A stretch of DNA of 64,000 bases from Diphasiastrum complanatum (lineage: Eukaryota; Streptophyta; Lycopodiopsida; Lycopodiales; Lycopodiaceae): contig CM055094.1 in NCBI GenBank assembly GCA_029204225.1, positions 5,140,063-5,204,062 on the forward strand, written 5' to 3'. The notes below the pieces were generated by a model. It made no database searches. It was given only the letters and a program-made list of their open reading frames with translations, and had not been told where the DNA came from. The translations under genes and the position numbers were made by a program. Shown in pieces: positions 1 to 12,001 of the stretch. Numbering within the stretch: position 1 is the first letter of the stretch; the number at the start of each line of letters is the position of its first letter.

Positions 1-636
1 AGCAAATAATGAAGTACACTAAGCTTAGAAACCATTAGAAGCATAAAATCACAAGACAAATGGAGAGATTACTCAAGAAATGCACCAAAACCAAGATTTA
101 GCTTTCTTGTCAATTATGGCCAAATGAGCCACCATATATACACAAGAGCTGATGCTTACTAAGCTGATTTGGCACGTGTGAGAGTGCCTACTCATCAAAG
201 GATCCACCAATAATCATCAATATGGCACATGGACCAAGTTTCCTAACTTATAGCCACCTCCCTTGATTTTAGTCAATTTTCCTAATTTATAGGGACTTGC
301 ACAAATATCTACTACAAGTTGGATCTCATCTACTACTGATGTTTTAACACATATGAGCAGTCCTTGGCACGTGTGAGATCACTCCTATCCATGTGAAATA
401 GCTTTTCCTACCAATAACATGATGCCAAGTGGCATATAGCTAGAAAACTAGATTTTGATCATTTTAGCCACTAGATCTCAAATGAAATGGTATGTACAAC
501 CTATATGACTCATCTAAATGATAAATGTTTTTATTTCACACGTGGGAACAGGCTCCACACATGTCTAATGATGATATGTACTAGTCATAATGGTATTTAC
601 AAGATTTGATCAAGTTAGCTTTTGCCAATTTTAACA
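1..636 (-). repeat. 3' LTR of the minus-strand element (partial, cut by window start)
   Basis: The LTR ends at 636 with CA on the plus strand (TG on the coding strand), directly beside the purine tract at 637-648. Position 1 aligns to 4184 in the other LTR, so about 212 bp lie outside the window and the full LTR would be about 850 bp. Confidence 0.8.
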
Positions 637-648
637 CTCCTCAAAACT
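637..648 (-). other. Polypurine tract
   Basis: The minus strand reads AGTTTTGAGGAG immediately before the LTR start TGTTAAAATT. This is the position where plus-strand DNA synthesis is primed in LTR elements. Confidence 0.6.
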
Positions 649-769
649 AACTTGATAAAAGCATGATGATGTTAAGCTTGACGCCATGGGCTGAATTGGT
701 CTTCAAATATGGATCCTTGCTGGTTCAAAGGTGTGAAGATCAGCCAATGAGGTTGATGTCGATCCGAAA

Positions 770-2443
770 TCACCATATCCATGATAGTGCCTCTTTGATG
801 TTGACTTCTTTGATGAACTTGAGAGCTTTGCAATACTTGATTGATTTGTTCCATCCTTGAAACATATGGTTGATCCAAAAGCTCCTCCTCCTTGAAAATA
901 GCTGCAACTCCATGATAAAATTAAGAGTCCTTATTGACTCATAAGGATCACAAAGATCCAACATCATGTTACCAAGATCTCGAAAATTAGGCTCATCAAC
1001 ATTGGCAAGACTATGCATGCTATAATAACAAAGAGTTTGCATCATATCTCCATGCTTGATTACCATGCTAATCTCAGATCTAATGAGGCTAAATACTTCA
1101 TTATGGAGATAAGTTTCCTTAGAGGATGATTCACTTACTCTCGTTAAAAGTTTACAATTTGCCTCAATACATGAAAAAAGACAATTTTTCACACTATGAG
1201 TGGACAAATCACTCTTGCTCTTGCAAGACTCAAGAGCATACATTTGATGAAATAACCATTTGCTTTCTAATTGATCTAAAATCAATTTCATATCATTAAG
1301 AGCATCAACTATGTTCTCAAGAGAGACATCATACTCAACTAGTATTGCTTTATTCCAACTTTGGGATGCAAAAGTCTCACTAAAGCAAATTGATTCACCA
1401 AATGACATAAGAGAAGCAAGCATGAGATGTATACCACTTGAAATGTGCTCCTCTTTCCCTTGAAATGTGAGCCATATGAGCTCAACCATGTCTCTTGATA
1501 TTCTTCTTGTAATCATAACTTGAGAATTACTCTCCTCCTCAATCCTTGGCACACTTGAACCTCGAGATGACTCCTCAAGATCAACTCCTTGGTGCTCCTC
1601 CTTGATGGAAATCCGAGAACTCCATGTCTCAAAATGATCACAACAAACATGATCATATAATGTGCACTTCATATGATTATCAACATTACTTATGCTAGAA
1701 CCATAAGTCCAAAAATCACCACAACTTGGCATGATTTTTCTAATATTGAAATCAAGAAGTATTTTCATCTCAATAAGGCTAACTACTTGCTTATGGATAT
1801 AAGTGTCCACTTTGGATGCTTCACTTATTCTCATAAGAAGTTTACAACTTGCCTTTAAAATTGAAAATTTACAATCTTCAACATTATGAATGAACACATC
1901 ATTCATGACCTTATTGAAACCAACAAAAAATGCATTATGAAGACATTTCCATTTCCTTGATTTCATATTCAATGTAAGTTTACAGGGAAAACATGCTTTG
2001 CTATCTATTAAGGCATCACACTCAACTAGTATTGCCTTAATCCACCTTTGAGATACAAAAATTTCTTCAAAGCAAAATAGTTCTTCATAAGATTTCATGA
2101 GAGCATAAATGAAACTTTTTTCATTTTGTGATTGCTCCTCCTTAATCTTTCTTGGTTTCTCTTGGATCATACTAATAAATTTGAACTTTTCCAAAGTTCT
2201 AAGCAAAATGTTTTTCAAGGACATGAAATAAATCCAAGTGACATTAATGAAAGTGACATTCATCTTTGCATCTTGAACCAAAAAAATCGCTTCCAAATGC
2301 AAAACTTCAAAAGGTTTGAAATGTGTGATGATGGACTTTTGAAGACAAATCTTGTAAGTCCTTGTGAGGCTCCAAGCCTCATGCATCTTTCCACAAAGGA
2401 AACACCTTTCCTTGGATTTGTCCTTCTTGCCTTTGCAGACCAC
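770..2443 (-). CDS. Uncharacterised 557-codon ORF of the non-autonomous LTR element, internally duplicated
   Basis: This is the longest uninterrupted ORF in the window. I do not recognise its function. The protein holds two homologous blocks of about 130 residues (roughly residues 110-245 and 335-465). Each has a 'SQxWxKAILVExD' stretch, then a 'xxCKLLxRxSE' stretch, then a 'TYxHxxVxSLI' stretch. Near the N terminus (about residue 15) is CFLCGKMHEAWS, which resembles a gypsy gag zinc knuckle (C-x2-C-x3-H-x4-C) whose last Cys is missing. It may therefore be a gag-derived or captured host ORF. It is the only ORF of its element, and the open frame suggests recent activity or selection. Confidence 0.6.
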   Translation of the reverse strand: MVCKGKKDKSKERCFLCGKMHEAWSLTRTYKICLQKSIITHFKPFEVLHLEAIFLVQDAKMNVTFINVTWIYFMSLKNILLRTLEKFKFISMIQEKPRKIKEEQSQNEKSFIYALMKSYEELFCFEEIFVSQRWIKAILVECDALIDSKACFPCKLTLNMKSRKWKCLHNAFFVGFNKVMNDVFIHNVEDCKFSILKASCKLLMRISEASKVDTYIHKQVVSLIEMKILLDFNIRKIMPSCGDFWTYGSSISNVDNHMKCTLYDHVCCDHFETWSSRISIKEEHQGVDLEESSRGSSVPRIEEESNSQVMITRRISRDMVELIWLTFQGKEEHISSGIHLMLASLMSFGESICFSETFASQSWNKAILVEYDVSLENIVDALNDMKLILDQLESKWLFHQMYALESCKSKSDLSTHSVKNCLFSCIEANCKLLTRVSESSSKETYLHNEVFSLIRSEISMVIKHGDMMQTLCYYSMHSLANVDEPNFRDLGNMMLDLCDPYESIRTLNFIMELQLFSRRRSFWINHMFQGWNKSIKYCKALKFIKEVNIKEALSWIW

Positions 2444-3959
2444 AAATTCTGAATCATATCTCTTTCAACCTAGTCAATTGGAAACTAATCTTTGCTTTGA
2501 TCACTAAGACAAAAGTACTCTATCAAATCACGAAAATAAGATCCAAACACCCCTATTGGTCTCAACAAATACCAATGACTCTTCCTTTTGAGAGTTGGAA
2601 TGGATTTGAAAAGTTTTACACCTAGATTTTCCTTTTCTCTTGACTAGTTCACTCAACTTTTGAGATTCTTGAGCAAATTATGGGTTTTGTTTCAAATACT
2701 TGAAAATCAAATTAGTCACTTCTTTTGGACTCACTCTTGACCCAAATAATCTCACTCTTGAGAGATTTGGAATGGACATGAAATGGTTTGATAACAATCT
2801 ATGTCAATAATTTTTCACCAAGCTTAAAAATTAGACATCTAGAGATTCACAAAGATCCCAATCATGTATGAACACTCAAATATGGGCTCCTACCTATTCT
2901 AGACTCCCAATGGGATCACAACTTGACCCTCACACTCTCACAAAGAAAGTTGAATAGAACTTATTTGAGTTTTATACACATAATGTCAAAATTTTGCTCA
3001 AAAAATTGAATTCATTCACCCCTATTGGACTCCACCAAGTACCAATGACTCTACCTCTTTAGAGTTGGAATGAAATTCAAATTTTCAGAAATGTGATACT
3101 TCTCTCTCACTAAGATATTTGCTTACAAAGAGCTTATGCCACTTAGCAAGATTTGATCACAATGAAGAAGTCAAGTTTTTCACCAAAGTCAAGAATTGAG
3201 TTACTAGTTCTTGCCCTCTACAAAGGAAGGATCTCTTGAAAATTTTGGATCAACCACAACACATATGCCTCACTCACCTTTATGACTTTAATTCAAGCCA
3301 AAAAAACACACTCACACACTTGAGTAGGGGTGAACAATGTGACTTGGATCTCAAATTTTTCTCCTAGGTAAATTTGCTTTTATGAGTGTTTGTGTTTTAG
3401 AAATTCACTAAGATTTCACTTGGAGGACTGCTCCAAGAGTGTCTTCTAGCATTTAGATGCTTCTAGACTCGGCCCTTTCTCTCTTGAACAAATATAGAAT
3501 GAAGGTATAATGGATTTCAATCACTCCCCTTGCAAATCACTCCTTAATCTTTGGTTTATAGCACTCTTTCTCTCTCAACTTCAATGTACACTCAAAAAAT
3601 CAGAGAATCAACTTCAATGTACTGTAAACAAGCTTTAATCCATCTATATGATTGATCTAAACCAAGAACAAATCAATGGAATAGAAACAATGCAAGTGAA
3701 AGCTTGAAAAATGCACTAAATTGACTCAAAATTGGGTGTATGAAGCTCAAAATGCACCAAACTGAATTTTACTGTCCAAAACAGGTCCTGTATGGCCCCA
3801 CACGTGTGGAAAGTACACCTGTAGCCCACAGCAAGATTTGGTACAAATATGATGGTTCTAGCTATCCATTCAACCTCGCTACCTCAATATTAGCTTGTTT
3901 CCAAAAACCTGCCAATTTGGATATAGTTTAGATCAATTCCTTAAATGCACTTGTACTTG
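2444..3959 (-). other. Leader of the non-autonomous element, no ORF, internal direct repeats
   Basis: This is the untranslated stretch between the primer-binding site and the ORF. It carries an internal repeat: a segment near 2550-2605 ('cccctattgg..ctc' then 'accaatgactct' then 'gagttggaatg') recurs near 3020-3075. No coding motif is visible. Confidence 0.5.
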
Positions 3960-3971
3960 GCTCTGATACCA
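3960..3971 (-). other. Primer-binding site for initiator Met tRNA
   Basis: The minus strand reads TGGTATCAGAGC directly after the LTR end CA. This is the standard plant LTR-element primer site matching the 3' end of tRNA-iMet. Confidence 0.9.
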
Positions 3972-4656
3972 TGTGAAAGTACAGAAAAAAGGACCAAGAA
4001 TGGATCCAAATCAGATCTACAAGTGTGATTGGGTGTTAGATTAGATGATCTACCAATCTACACAAGATTAAATAGCACTAGATCAAATCTACATCAACAA
4101 ATCTAACAAGAACAATCAAATATGATCAAAACTTGTACTTGCTGGTTTCACATGTGTGAAGACCCGTCAGAGTATGGACTACCAGCAAATAATGAAGTAC
4201 ACTAAGCTTAGAAACCATTAGAATCATAAAATAACAAGACAAATGGAGAGATTACTCAAGAAATGCACCAAAACCAAGATTTAGCTTTCTTGTCAATTAT
4301 GGCCAAATGAGCCACCATATATACACAAGATCTGATGCTTACTCAGCTGATTTCATGTGAGAGTGCCTACTCATCAAAGGATCCACCAATAATAATCAAT
4401 ATGGCACATGGACCAAGTTTCCTAACTTATAGCCACCTCCCTTGATTTTAGGCAATTTTCCTAATTTATAGGGACTTGCACAAATATCTACTACAAGTTG
4501 GATCTCATCTACTACTGATGTTTTAACACATATGAGCAATCCTTGGCACGTGTGAGATCACTCCTATCCATGTGAAATAGCTTTTCTTACCAATAACATG
4601 ATGCCAAGTGGCATATAGCTAGAAAACTAGATTTTGGCCATTTTAGCCACTAGATC
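3972..4656 (-). repeat. 5' LTR of the minus-strand element, truncated
   Basis: The LTR starts at 3972 with TGTGAAAG (coding-strand end ..CTTTCACA). It matches 1-480 from 4184 onward with few mismatches. The match stops at about 4656, where a gypsy RT reading frame begins. About 155 bp of the U3 end present in the left LTR (481-636) is absent here. Confidence 0.8.
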
Positions 4657-4843
4657 TCTAAATGATATTTTGATCTCTAGTAGAACACAAAAAGAGCATG
4701 TAAAGCATCTCCGTATTGTCTTAAGAATATTAAGACAAAAAACGGTCTACGCCAAAGAATCTAAGTGCAAATTCTTTAAAAAGGAACTTATTAACCTTGG
4801 TCATAAGATCATCACCTTTGGGATCAAGATTGTGTCATGTATT
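4652..4843 (+). pseudogene. Ty3/gypsy reverse transcriptase fragment
   Basis: The plus frame reads NDILISSRTQKEHVKHLR, then KESKCKFFKKELINLGHKI. This is the gypsy RT segment from the catalytic motif (usually FLDDILVYS) to 'CxFxxxxxxxLGHxI'. The first Asp of the FLDD motif is replaced by Asn. The fragment begins exactly where the LTR on its left stops and ends within about 190 bp. Confidence 0.8.
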
Positions 4844-4849
4844 GTTAGT

Positions 4850-5920
4850 ACATCCATCGAGATAGTGACTTCTCTTCTTTCTGTCCTTTCCCCAACCTGC
4901 ACATCGATTAGTCCTGGTAAAAATCAGCCTTTTGATAGGTAGGTTGCTCTTTGTATTGCTACTTTGTTCTTCCTTTCCTATAAACCGTCTTTTCTTTCCT
5001 GTCCCTGATCCCTGATACGACTGAGTTTGGATTGTTTAGATTGAAAGTGCCCATGCTTTTGCTTATGTTTTGAAAGTATTTATCTTGGAGTGTACAGAAG
5101 CTTGGTCGTTTCACGCTTTATCTCACGTAGCATTACCATTTTCATTCTCTAGGCAAGCAAAGACTTTTCTAATATGTAGATTAAAAAATCTTTTTTGTTT
5201 CTCAAATCTCTCGACATAATCGACCTTTTTCATACAACAAATAAGCATATGAATAAAGTGGTTAGGTGGAGGAAGGGGCTCCCCATAACCCAAAAGAGCT
5301 CTGGAGGCCTATAATTCCACATTGATTAATTAATTGTGTATATATTGTAAAATTTTCAATTTTTTGTATATGTAAATATACAATAGAGCCTATATCCATG
5401 TAAAGGCCTATTTGCACTTTAGAAATACATTGCATTTAAGACTCACAACGTTTTGAAGCAATGTCTTAGAGCGACATGTAGCTATTCCCAATCGATACCC
5501 TAACGATTGGAGAACGACGCCTTAGGCATGGGTACATCTCTATAAGAAAGACACCAACACCATTGTATGTATGCAAATTTTTGTTGTCAATAGAAGAGAG
5601 AGAGCCAGTTTTGTATAAGCTTGTGCATTCATTTTCTCTTACTGTTATAGCTACACTTCTTATCAATTGAGCGAACACACTCTGAGCTTTTCTGTAACTA
5701 TTCTGATACATGTCTGTCTGCGGTACTCTTCCACCTCGTACTGAATTCCAGTTTGCTAACGTGGATTTACAGATGACAACTCTGAAGAGCCGATTCTAAT
5801 TGTTTGTGTGCACAAAATAAGTGGAAGCTGACAAGCATAATAATCATGACTTCTCTTATATCTGAATGAGTTTATGTGCTCTGATAAAGAACATAATTGT
5901 CGTTCTACTTTGATTGCTTC
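4850..5920. other. Unassigned AT-rich stretch
   Basis: No ORF with recognisable motifs. A short minus-strand ORF at 5466-5711 shows no domain. It may be decayed Helitron or gypsy sequence, but I cannot show this. Confidence 0.3.
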
Positions 5921-6475
5921 TTAGTGATAAGAACTAATTACCTTGTGCTCATCAAGAGAAATCAATGCCACATTCTTTCCACTCACAATCTCTGCCTCAA
6001 TTATTTGTCGTCTCAATCTACATACAATAAGCCTTGTGCCGTTACAAAGACCCTGTTGATAAGCCAAAGAGCGCAACAACATTACTATCATGCCAACCTT
6101 CAAAATCAACACATGTGGTGGACAACCACTTGGTTGCAACATGTTTAAGAACTCAATAGGATAAATATTTGCATTTTGAGGATCTAGTACACTGTCTGCA
6201 CTGTCATATGTGTGAACATCACCTGGAAATAGCTCTAAAATGTGATTGTTCACCAAGTCCACATCATCATTAAATGTAGTCAATATTCCACAAATCTTCC
6301 AAAAATCAACCTCTCTATAATTCTCTAGAAGATTTGGGAAGGTGAAGGATATCAAATTATCCAAATTCTGTATACCAAGACACATATTATCCAAATCATG
6401 ATGCATATAAGTTTCCTCTCTACCATCTCCAACTCTCAAGAGAAACTCAGCAAAGTCAACCTACTCATTTACATC
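5921..6475 (-). pseudogene. Helitron RepHel helicase (Pif1-like) fragment
   Basis: The minus frame has 'DFAEFLLRVGDG' near 6460, then 'CGILTTFNDDVDLVNNHIL', then 'YPIEFLNMLQPSGCPPHVL', 'KVGMIVMLLRSL', and 'GLCNGTRLIVCRL'. These are the hallmark blocks of the C-terminal Pif1-family helicase region of plant Helitron replicases. One in-frame stop lies just before 'VDFAEF' (about 6466). The Rep nuclease part and the final 'GQLYVALSR' block are not seen. No Helitron termini (TC start, hairpin-CTRR end) could be assigned. Confidence 0.85.
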
Positions 6476-8350
6476 ACTCCCTTCCATCATAAAGGTATAT
6501 CTAGTAGTAGTATTACTATGTATGAGCAGAAGATGCATATGGTTGTTAGCATCATGTTCCTTTAACAAGAGATCATCATGTACTGGAAAGAAAATTATAA
6601 ATCTCAGTGTGTTTGTTGTAAAAAAAATTAAGCAATCTAGCAAAGAGAATACTAGTTCCCGTATTGGATTGCTATTTAACCATTGCTGGTTTTACCAACA
6701 CACTTCTACGTAGACAAGTATTCATAATGTGAGAAGCAATACTTCAAACATTCACTCGACATGCATATTAAGCAGATTGTCAACATACCATCGTCGTCTT
6801 CCAGCGTATTACTTCTACAACAAAATATATGTGGGATGCTTATACCACACACCCACTCATCAACGGTCCTCTGAGATCAAAGAATGCGTTCTTATCGACT
6901 GCCAATAGCGATCAGAAATTGCATTTATATCAGCGATCAACAACGTTCCACAATCATCATCAATGACTAAGTGATAAAGCAAAGGATGCAAATATCTCCA
7001 CAAGTAGAATAACTTATCTTTTGAGAATGTCTGTGAGATTCATAGGTCCTCAAATAACATATTGTAGTAAAGAGATTCAGATTTTCAAAATCCTGATCTG
7101 AATTCTTTCTCAAATAATAGATCAAGAAATCATCGTCTGGCTTAAGAATTATCACAATTCCTTATAATCCTCTGACAACAATTAAGTATCTATTTATGAT
7201 CCATCAATCATAAATATTTAGATTCGTATTCGTCAATCATAATTTTATGGAATCCAAATCCCTACTTAATCATTTTAGGATACTGGAGTATATGTCCAAC
7301 ATAACTTAGGAATCAATAAGAATCATTCCAAAATCTTTCCCACCAAGAAAATACTAGATTATAAGAATATTCTCCCAAATTATTTAATGGAAGGGCGAGA
7401 TATTCAAGTTCTATAAGCCACAGGTAATTAAAGACAAAAAGCATACCAAACTGAATGAATGACAACATCTTTAACCACAAAAACTTTAGATTACCATCTA
7501 GAATCAAATCTAGAGAGATACCCAAAGTCTTGCTGAATACAAATTTAGTTATTATTCTTGAAATCATTATGATCTGCTATCCAATTGAGCTCTCTGGGAT
7601 ACAATCACTAATGATATGAGTCTATTCCTTAACTAAGAAATATTCTAAATCAAGAATATTGTATATTTAATGCACATAATTTTAGCTGATGAATCCTGAT
7701 GATTCACTAATCATGAGTCTTACAAGCAATATAACTTAAAACTATCAGTCTTTGGGGAATCCTTACATGTCAATAATGCGGTAGAGCACAATATATTAGC
7801 AGACAAAATCGCGTGCCCTACGAAACTTATTTCAATCTGTAAAAAGAGATGAAACCTTAATTCTGACAAGAATGAAGAATCAATGCTCAGGACATCTACT
7901 TCATCTACTTCTGTATCTCTCTCTTCACTCATCAACTTATTCACCCATTAACCTGAATACACAAATGGTATCCAATATATATACATTATATTACAGGTGT
8001 GCAGATGTGGAAAGTACAGTGGATGTGCTGTCTATAAGAGATCATGGGTGGCCGCAGTTGTTGTCCAGTCTATTAGCGTAGCTGCATGGGGGAAGCGTGA
8101 AAAGGGTGCAACATCAGTCAGTGCTGAGGTGACCGTTGGTGATGACGATGCAAAAAGTGCGTCACTCTTATGAATAGCCTTAGGATTAGATTTACAAGGT
8201 GCCTTTGCTTTTAGGGCACCTTTGGCATTCTGTAGGATAGTGTCCCCTTTTGCCTGTCACATAACCTGTGTAAAAACACAATGTCGCGATTCTTTTGTCT
8301 TTTATTCGCCTATGCAAATTTGCGTGTAAATATGCAGGTTGCGCAACAAC
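6476..8350. other. Unassigned AT-rich stretch
   Basis: Short ORFs only, with no recognised motif on either strand. It may be the decayed interior of the Helitron or old LTR sequence. Confidence 0.3.
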
Positions 8351-8433
8351 GTTAGTAACAAGAAGAGAGCTAGGATGGCTCTCCGCTACATTAAGATGAA
8401 TGTCTCTAATGAGATATTGAGGGAGATTGCATG
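8351..8433 (+). pseudogene. Copia gag fragment
   Basis: The plus frame reads 'NKKRARMALRYIKMNVSNE' then 'ILREIA' and a stop. This aligns with 'DKRAKKALHMIKMNVTNEL' in the gag of the copia element just downstream (about 9700-9760). It is a separate, shorter gag relic lying just left of the truncated LTR. Confidence 0.65.
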
Positions 8434-8485
8434 AATGGAGACAAATTAAAATGGGATTTACGGAGAGTAGAAGTAATAAATCCAA

Positions 8486-8946
<461 letters not shown>

Positions 8947-8948
8947 TA

Positions 8949-8960
8949 TGGTATCAGAGC
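8949..8960 (+). other. Primer-binding site for initiator Met tRNA
   Basis: TGGTATCAGAGC lies two bases after the 5' LTR end. Confidence 0.9.
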
Positions 8961-9536
8961 TTGTATTTCAGGTTATGCAGGAAGCAATCACATCTATCAA
9001 TGATTTGGAGAAGATATCAATGCTAGAGCATGCTAGATTGGATTCTACACCAAATTGTATGTAGATTGGATCTTTTGTAGATCAAAACTCTATTTAGGAT
9101 TATAATCTTGATCAATTTCAATTTCTCACAATTCATGTTGTATTTGGACGATTTTTAGAGCATTGGAAAAGCCTAAGTGGTGGCTACAAGATTGCATATC
9201 AAGTTTTAGGTGATTGCATGTAAATTTTGAAATAATCAATTTTTTGTGATTTTGTCAAAACCCTAACTTTGATTGGATCTCTAGATTGTGAGGTTACTGA
9301 ATTTGATTTTAGTGTTTTTCAATATTAGGAAGTGGCAAGAGTTATTATATTGAGGATAGATCATAGGTTGATCAAGACTTCACCATTCTATGTGTTGATT
9401 TGCTTGGTATAAGTGCTAGAAGAGAATTGAGTAGTTTCACATCTTTGTGATTTCCTTTTGAAAACGTTTGCTGTTGTTCAAAGGAGTGCTTTGTGGATTG
9501 AAATAGATTGAAAGAGAGGATCAAGTCATTGCAACA

Positions 9537-10775
9537 TGGCTACATCAAGTGGTCATGTTGGAAGCCAATGATAGCCTTACCTCAAGTAACTATTCATTGT
9601 GGAAAGTGATAATAGAATCACTTCTTGATATGAATGCTATTTTGGATATTGTTTTAGGTTTGTAGGAGAGACCAACAACACAACAAGATCAAATGAGGTA
9701 TGACAAGAGGGCCAAAAAGGCTCTACACATGATAAAGATGAATGTTACCAATGAGCTTCTCAAGGAAGTTGGTAAGAGTACCTCATCAAAGGACGCTTTG
9801 GATTCATTGAAGAAGCCTTATGAATCCAAGTCTACTTCTAGATTTTTGACTCTCTAAGGAGGCAAATCTTTTCTTGTTTGAAAAAGAATGAAGAAAGTCC
9901 AAATACTTTTATTTTGAGAGTGAAAGATTGAATGATGAGTTGGCTTGTATTGATGGAGCATTAAGGAAGGAGAGCTTGTTTAAGTTATTCTTGATGGATT
10001 GTTTGATGCTCATGCTAACATTGTTCAAAGTCTTGCTATTCAAAAGACTTTGCCAAGTTTGATTTATCTTCAAGAGATCTTGATCAATGAAGAATATAGT
10101 CTTCAAGCAAGAGGTGGATCTTCATCAACATCTCAAGTTGGAGATGAGGCTATGTTTATCAAGGGCAAATTCAAGGGAAAAAGCAAAAGTAAGTGGTCTA
10201 AAAGGCAAGATCAAGGATATGCTTTTTCAAATGGCAAAAAGAAAGATAGATTAAAGCTCAAGTGCTTCTATTGTGGCATCAAAGGACACTTTGCAAGTGA
10301 GCGCTACAAGAAGAAGAGAGATCAAGGAGACAACCAAGGTAATCTTACTCTTGATGAGGATGGTTTGGATGTTCAAGATGCAAATGATGATGCTTTTATG
10401 TCTTCATGTATGCTTGCTAATGATGGAGATCTAGATCCATGGTGGATTGATAGTAGAGCAAGTTCACACATGACTTTATACAAAGAGTACTTCACTTCTG
10501 CCAACGGAGATGACAAGAGGGTGATTTACATGGCCAATGATGGTGAGTGTGCAATCAAAGGCGTTGGCACAATTCTTATTTCTCTCTCTACAAATAGGAA
10601 TGTTCATTTGGAGGATGTTTTGTTCATTCCATCTATTACAAAGAATTTGCTTAGTGTGAGTCACTTGCTAAGTAAAGGCCTCAAAGTTGAGTTTGATGGA
10701 GATACTTGTATGATCAAAAGGAAGGATATCTTAATTGAAAAAGAGATGATAGGAACAAGAAGGATCCATCTTTAA
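9537..10775 (+). pseudogene. Copia-1 gag and protease
   Basis: Gag begins near 9537 (MATSSGHVG) and has early stops, with 'NYSLWKVIIESLL' and 'ALHMIKMNVTNELLKEV' typical of copia gag. The open part (9999-10775) holds a zinc knuckle CFYCGIKGHFASER in which the last Cys is Arg. The protease motif reads WWIDSRASSHMT, where the usual DSGAS Gly is Arg. Both catalytic and binding motifs are therefore damaged. The protease ends in 'KNLLSVSHLL' and 'CMIKRKDILIE', after which the integrase should follow. Confidence 0.85.
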
Positions 10776-11029
10776 GGAAAGGTATTTTTGTTGGATATAG
10801 TGAGGTGAGTAAAGCCTACAAGGTTTACATTCCTTCTACTAACAAAGTGATTGCTGGTAGAGATGTCATTTTCGATGAGGGAAACATTCCCAAAAGTATC
10901 TTCAAGATTGATGGTGATGTGGATGGATCTAACATTCTTGATGTTGATGTAAAGGATCCTACTTTAGATGGTAATGATGATGGACCTTCATCAAGTCAAA
11001 AGCCAAGGAGAACATCAAGGGAAAGATAA
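10775..11029 (+). pseudogene. Copia-1 integrase C-terminal remnant
   Basis: The frame reads 'KGIFVGYSEVSKAYKVYIP' then 'GRDVIFDEG'. This is the segment that follows the copia integrase core and leads to RT. It comes directly after the protease, so the GAG-pre-integrase zinc finger and DDE core (about 1 kb in intact elements) are deleted. Confidence 0.85.
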
Positions 11030-11089
11030 ATGCCTTCAAGGCTCACACATGATTAAAAGGGTAAGCAAGTAGTTTCTGGAAATTATGTT

Positions 11090-12001
11090 GCCTTACTAAC
11101 CTCTTTTGATGAACCTACAAGTGTAGATGAAGCAAGGAACAAAGAGGAGTGGATCCAAACAATGGATCTTGAGTATCAAGCTCTTATGAAAAATGGAATA
11201 TGGAGATTGGTGAAGCTACCTAAGGACAAGAAAGCTATTGGATGCAAATGGATTGAGCATATCCTTTTGCCACTAACATTGCCTTGTACTTGTTGATAGA
11301 TCCATCTTGGTCTATCTTCAGAACAAGGGATTGACTATGATGAAACTTTTTCACCCGTGGCAAAGATGGTAGGCATTCGATTCATCATCTCATTTGCTAC
11401 TCTTTGTGGATGGGATCTATGGCAATTGTACATTTCAAATGCTTTTTTGAATGGTGATCTTGAGGAGGAAGTGTACATGGAGCAACTTGAGAGCTACATT
11501 TCTTCTACAAAGCCAAAGCATGTGTGTTTACTACAAAAGAATTTGTATGGCTTAAGCAAGCACCAAGGAGTTGGTATGCTAAGCTTAACACTTTTTTACT
11601 CTCCCAAGGCTTTTTTATGAGTGAGTATGATCATTCACTTTATTATAGGTTTGCTGGAAATGATGTTACCATCTTGCTAATCTATGTGGATGATATCATC
11701 TTGAGTGGTGGAGACAATCAATATGTGAAGGATAGCAAGAGTGCTCTTAAGAAAGAATATCAAGAGTGCTCTTAAGAAGGAATTTGAGGTGCATGATCTT
11801 GGTAATTTGCATTACATTTTAGGAATAGAAGTGATTAGATCTTTTCAATATACTTTCATTTGTCAAGAGAAGCATGCTAATTCTGTTCTAGAAAGATTTC
11901 ATATGGTAGATGCAAAAGCTTGTGAGACACCAATAGAGTCTCCTGTAAAGCTAACTATAAGTAGTAATGAAATATCTGATCAAGGACATTACTCTCTATA
12001 G
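11090..12001 (+). pseudogene. Copia-1 reverse transcriptase, frameshifted
   Basis: Blocks in order: 'EEWIQTMDLEYQAL', 'KKAIGCKWI', an internal deletion, 'GIDYDETFSPVAKM', 'FLNGDLEEEVYME', 'LLIYVDDIILSG' (catalytic YVDD intact), 'LKKEFEVHDLGNLHYILGIE'. The blocks lie in at least three frames. About 11738-11778 holds a roughly 20-bp tandem duplication (KSALKKE twice) that shifts the frame. Confidence 0.9.

Larger units (their letters stand above)
1..4656 (-). mobile_element. Non-autonomous LTR retrotransposon (minus strand), both LTRs incomplete
   Basis: Positions 1-480 and 4184-4656 are near-identical direct repeats. Between them, read on the minus strand, lie a primer-binding site complementary to initiator Met tRNA (3960-3971) next to one LTR, and a purine tract (637-648) next to the other, so the element runs right to left. 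The internal 3.3 kb has one long ORF and no reverse transcriptase, integrase or protease motif that I can find. This fits a LARD-type non-autonomous element that needs another element's enzymes. The left LTR is cut by the window start and the right LTR is truncated at 4656. Confidence 0.85.

Noticed and set aside
5466-5711. Minus-strand ORF considered as the last Helitron helicase block
   Set aside because: 'VFAQLIRSVAIT' only faintly resembles 'VFSHGQLYVALSR' and key residues are missing.
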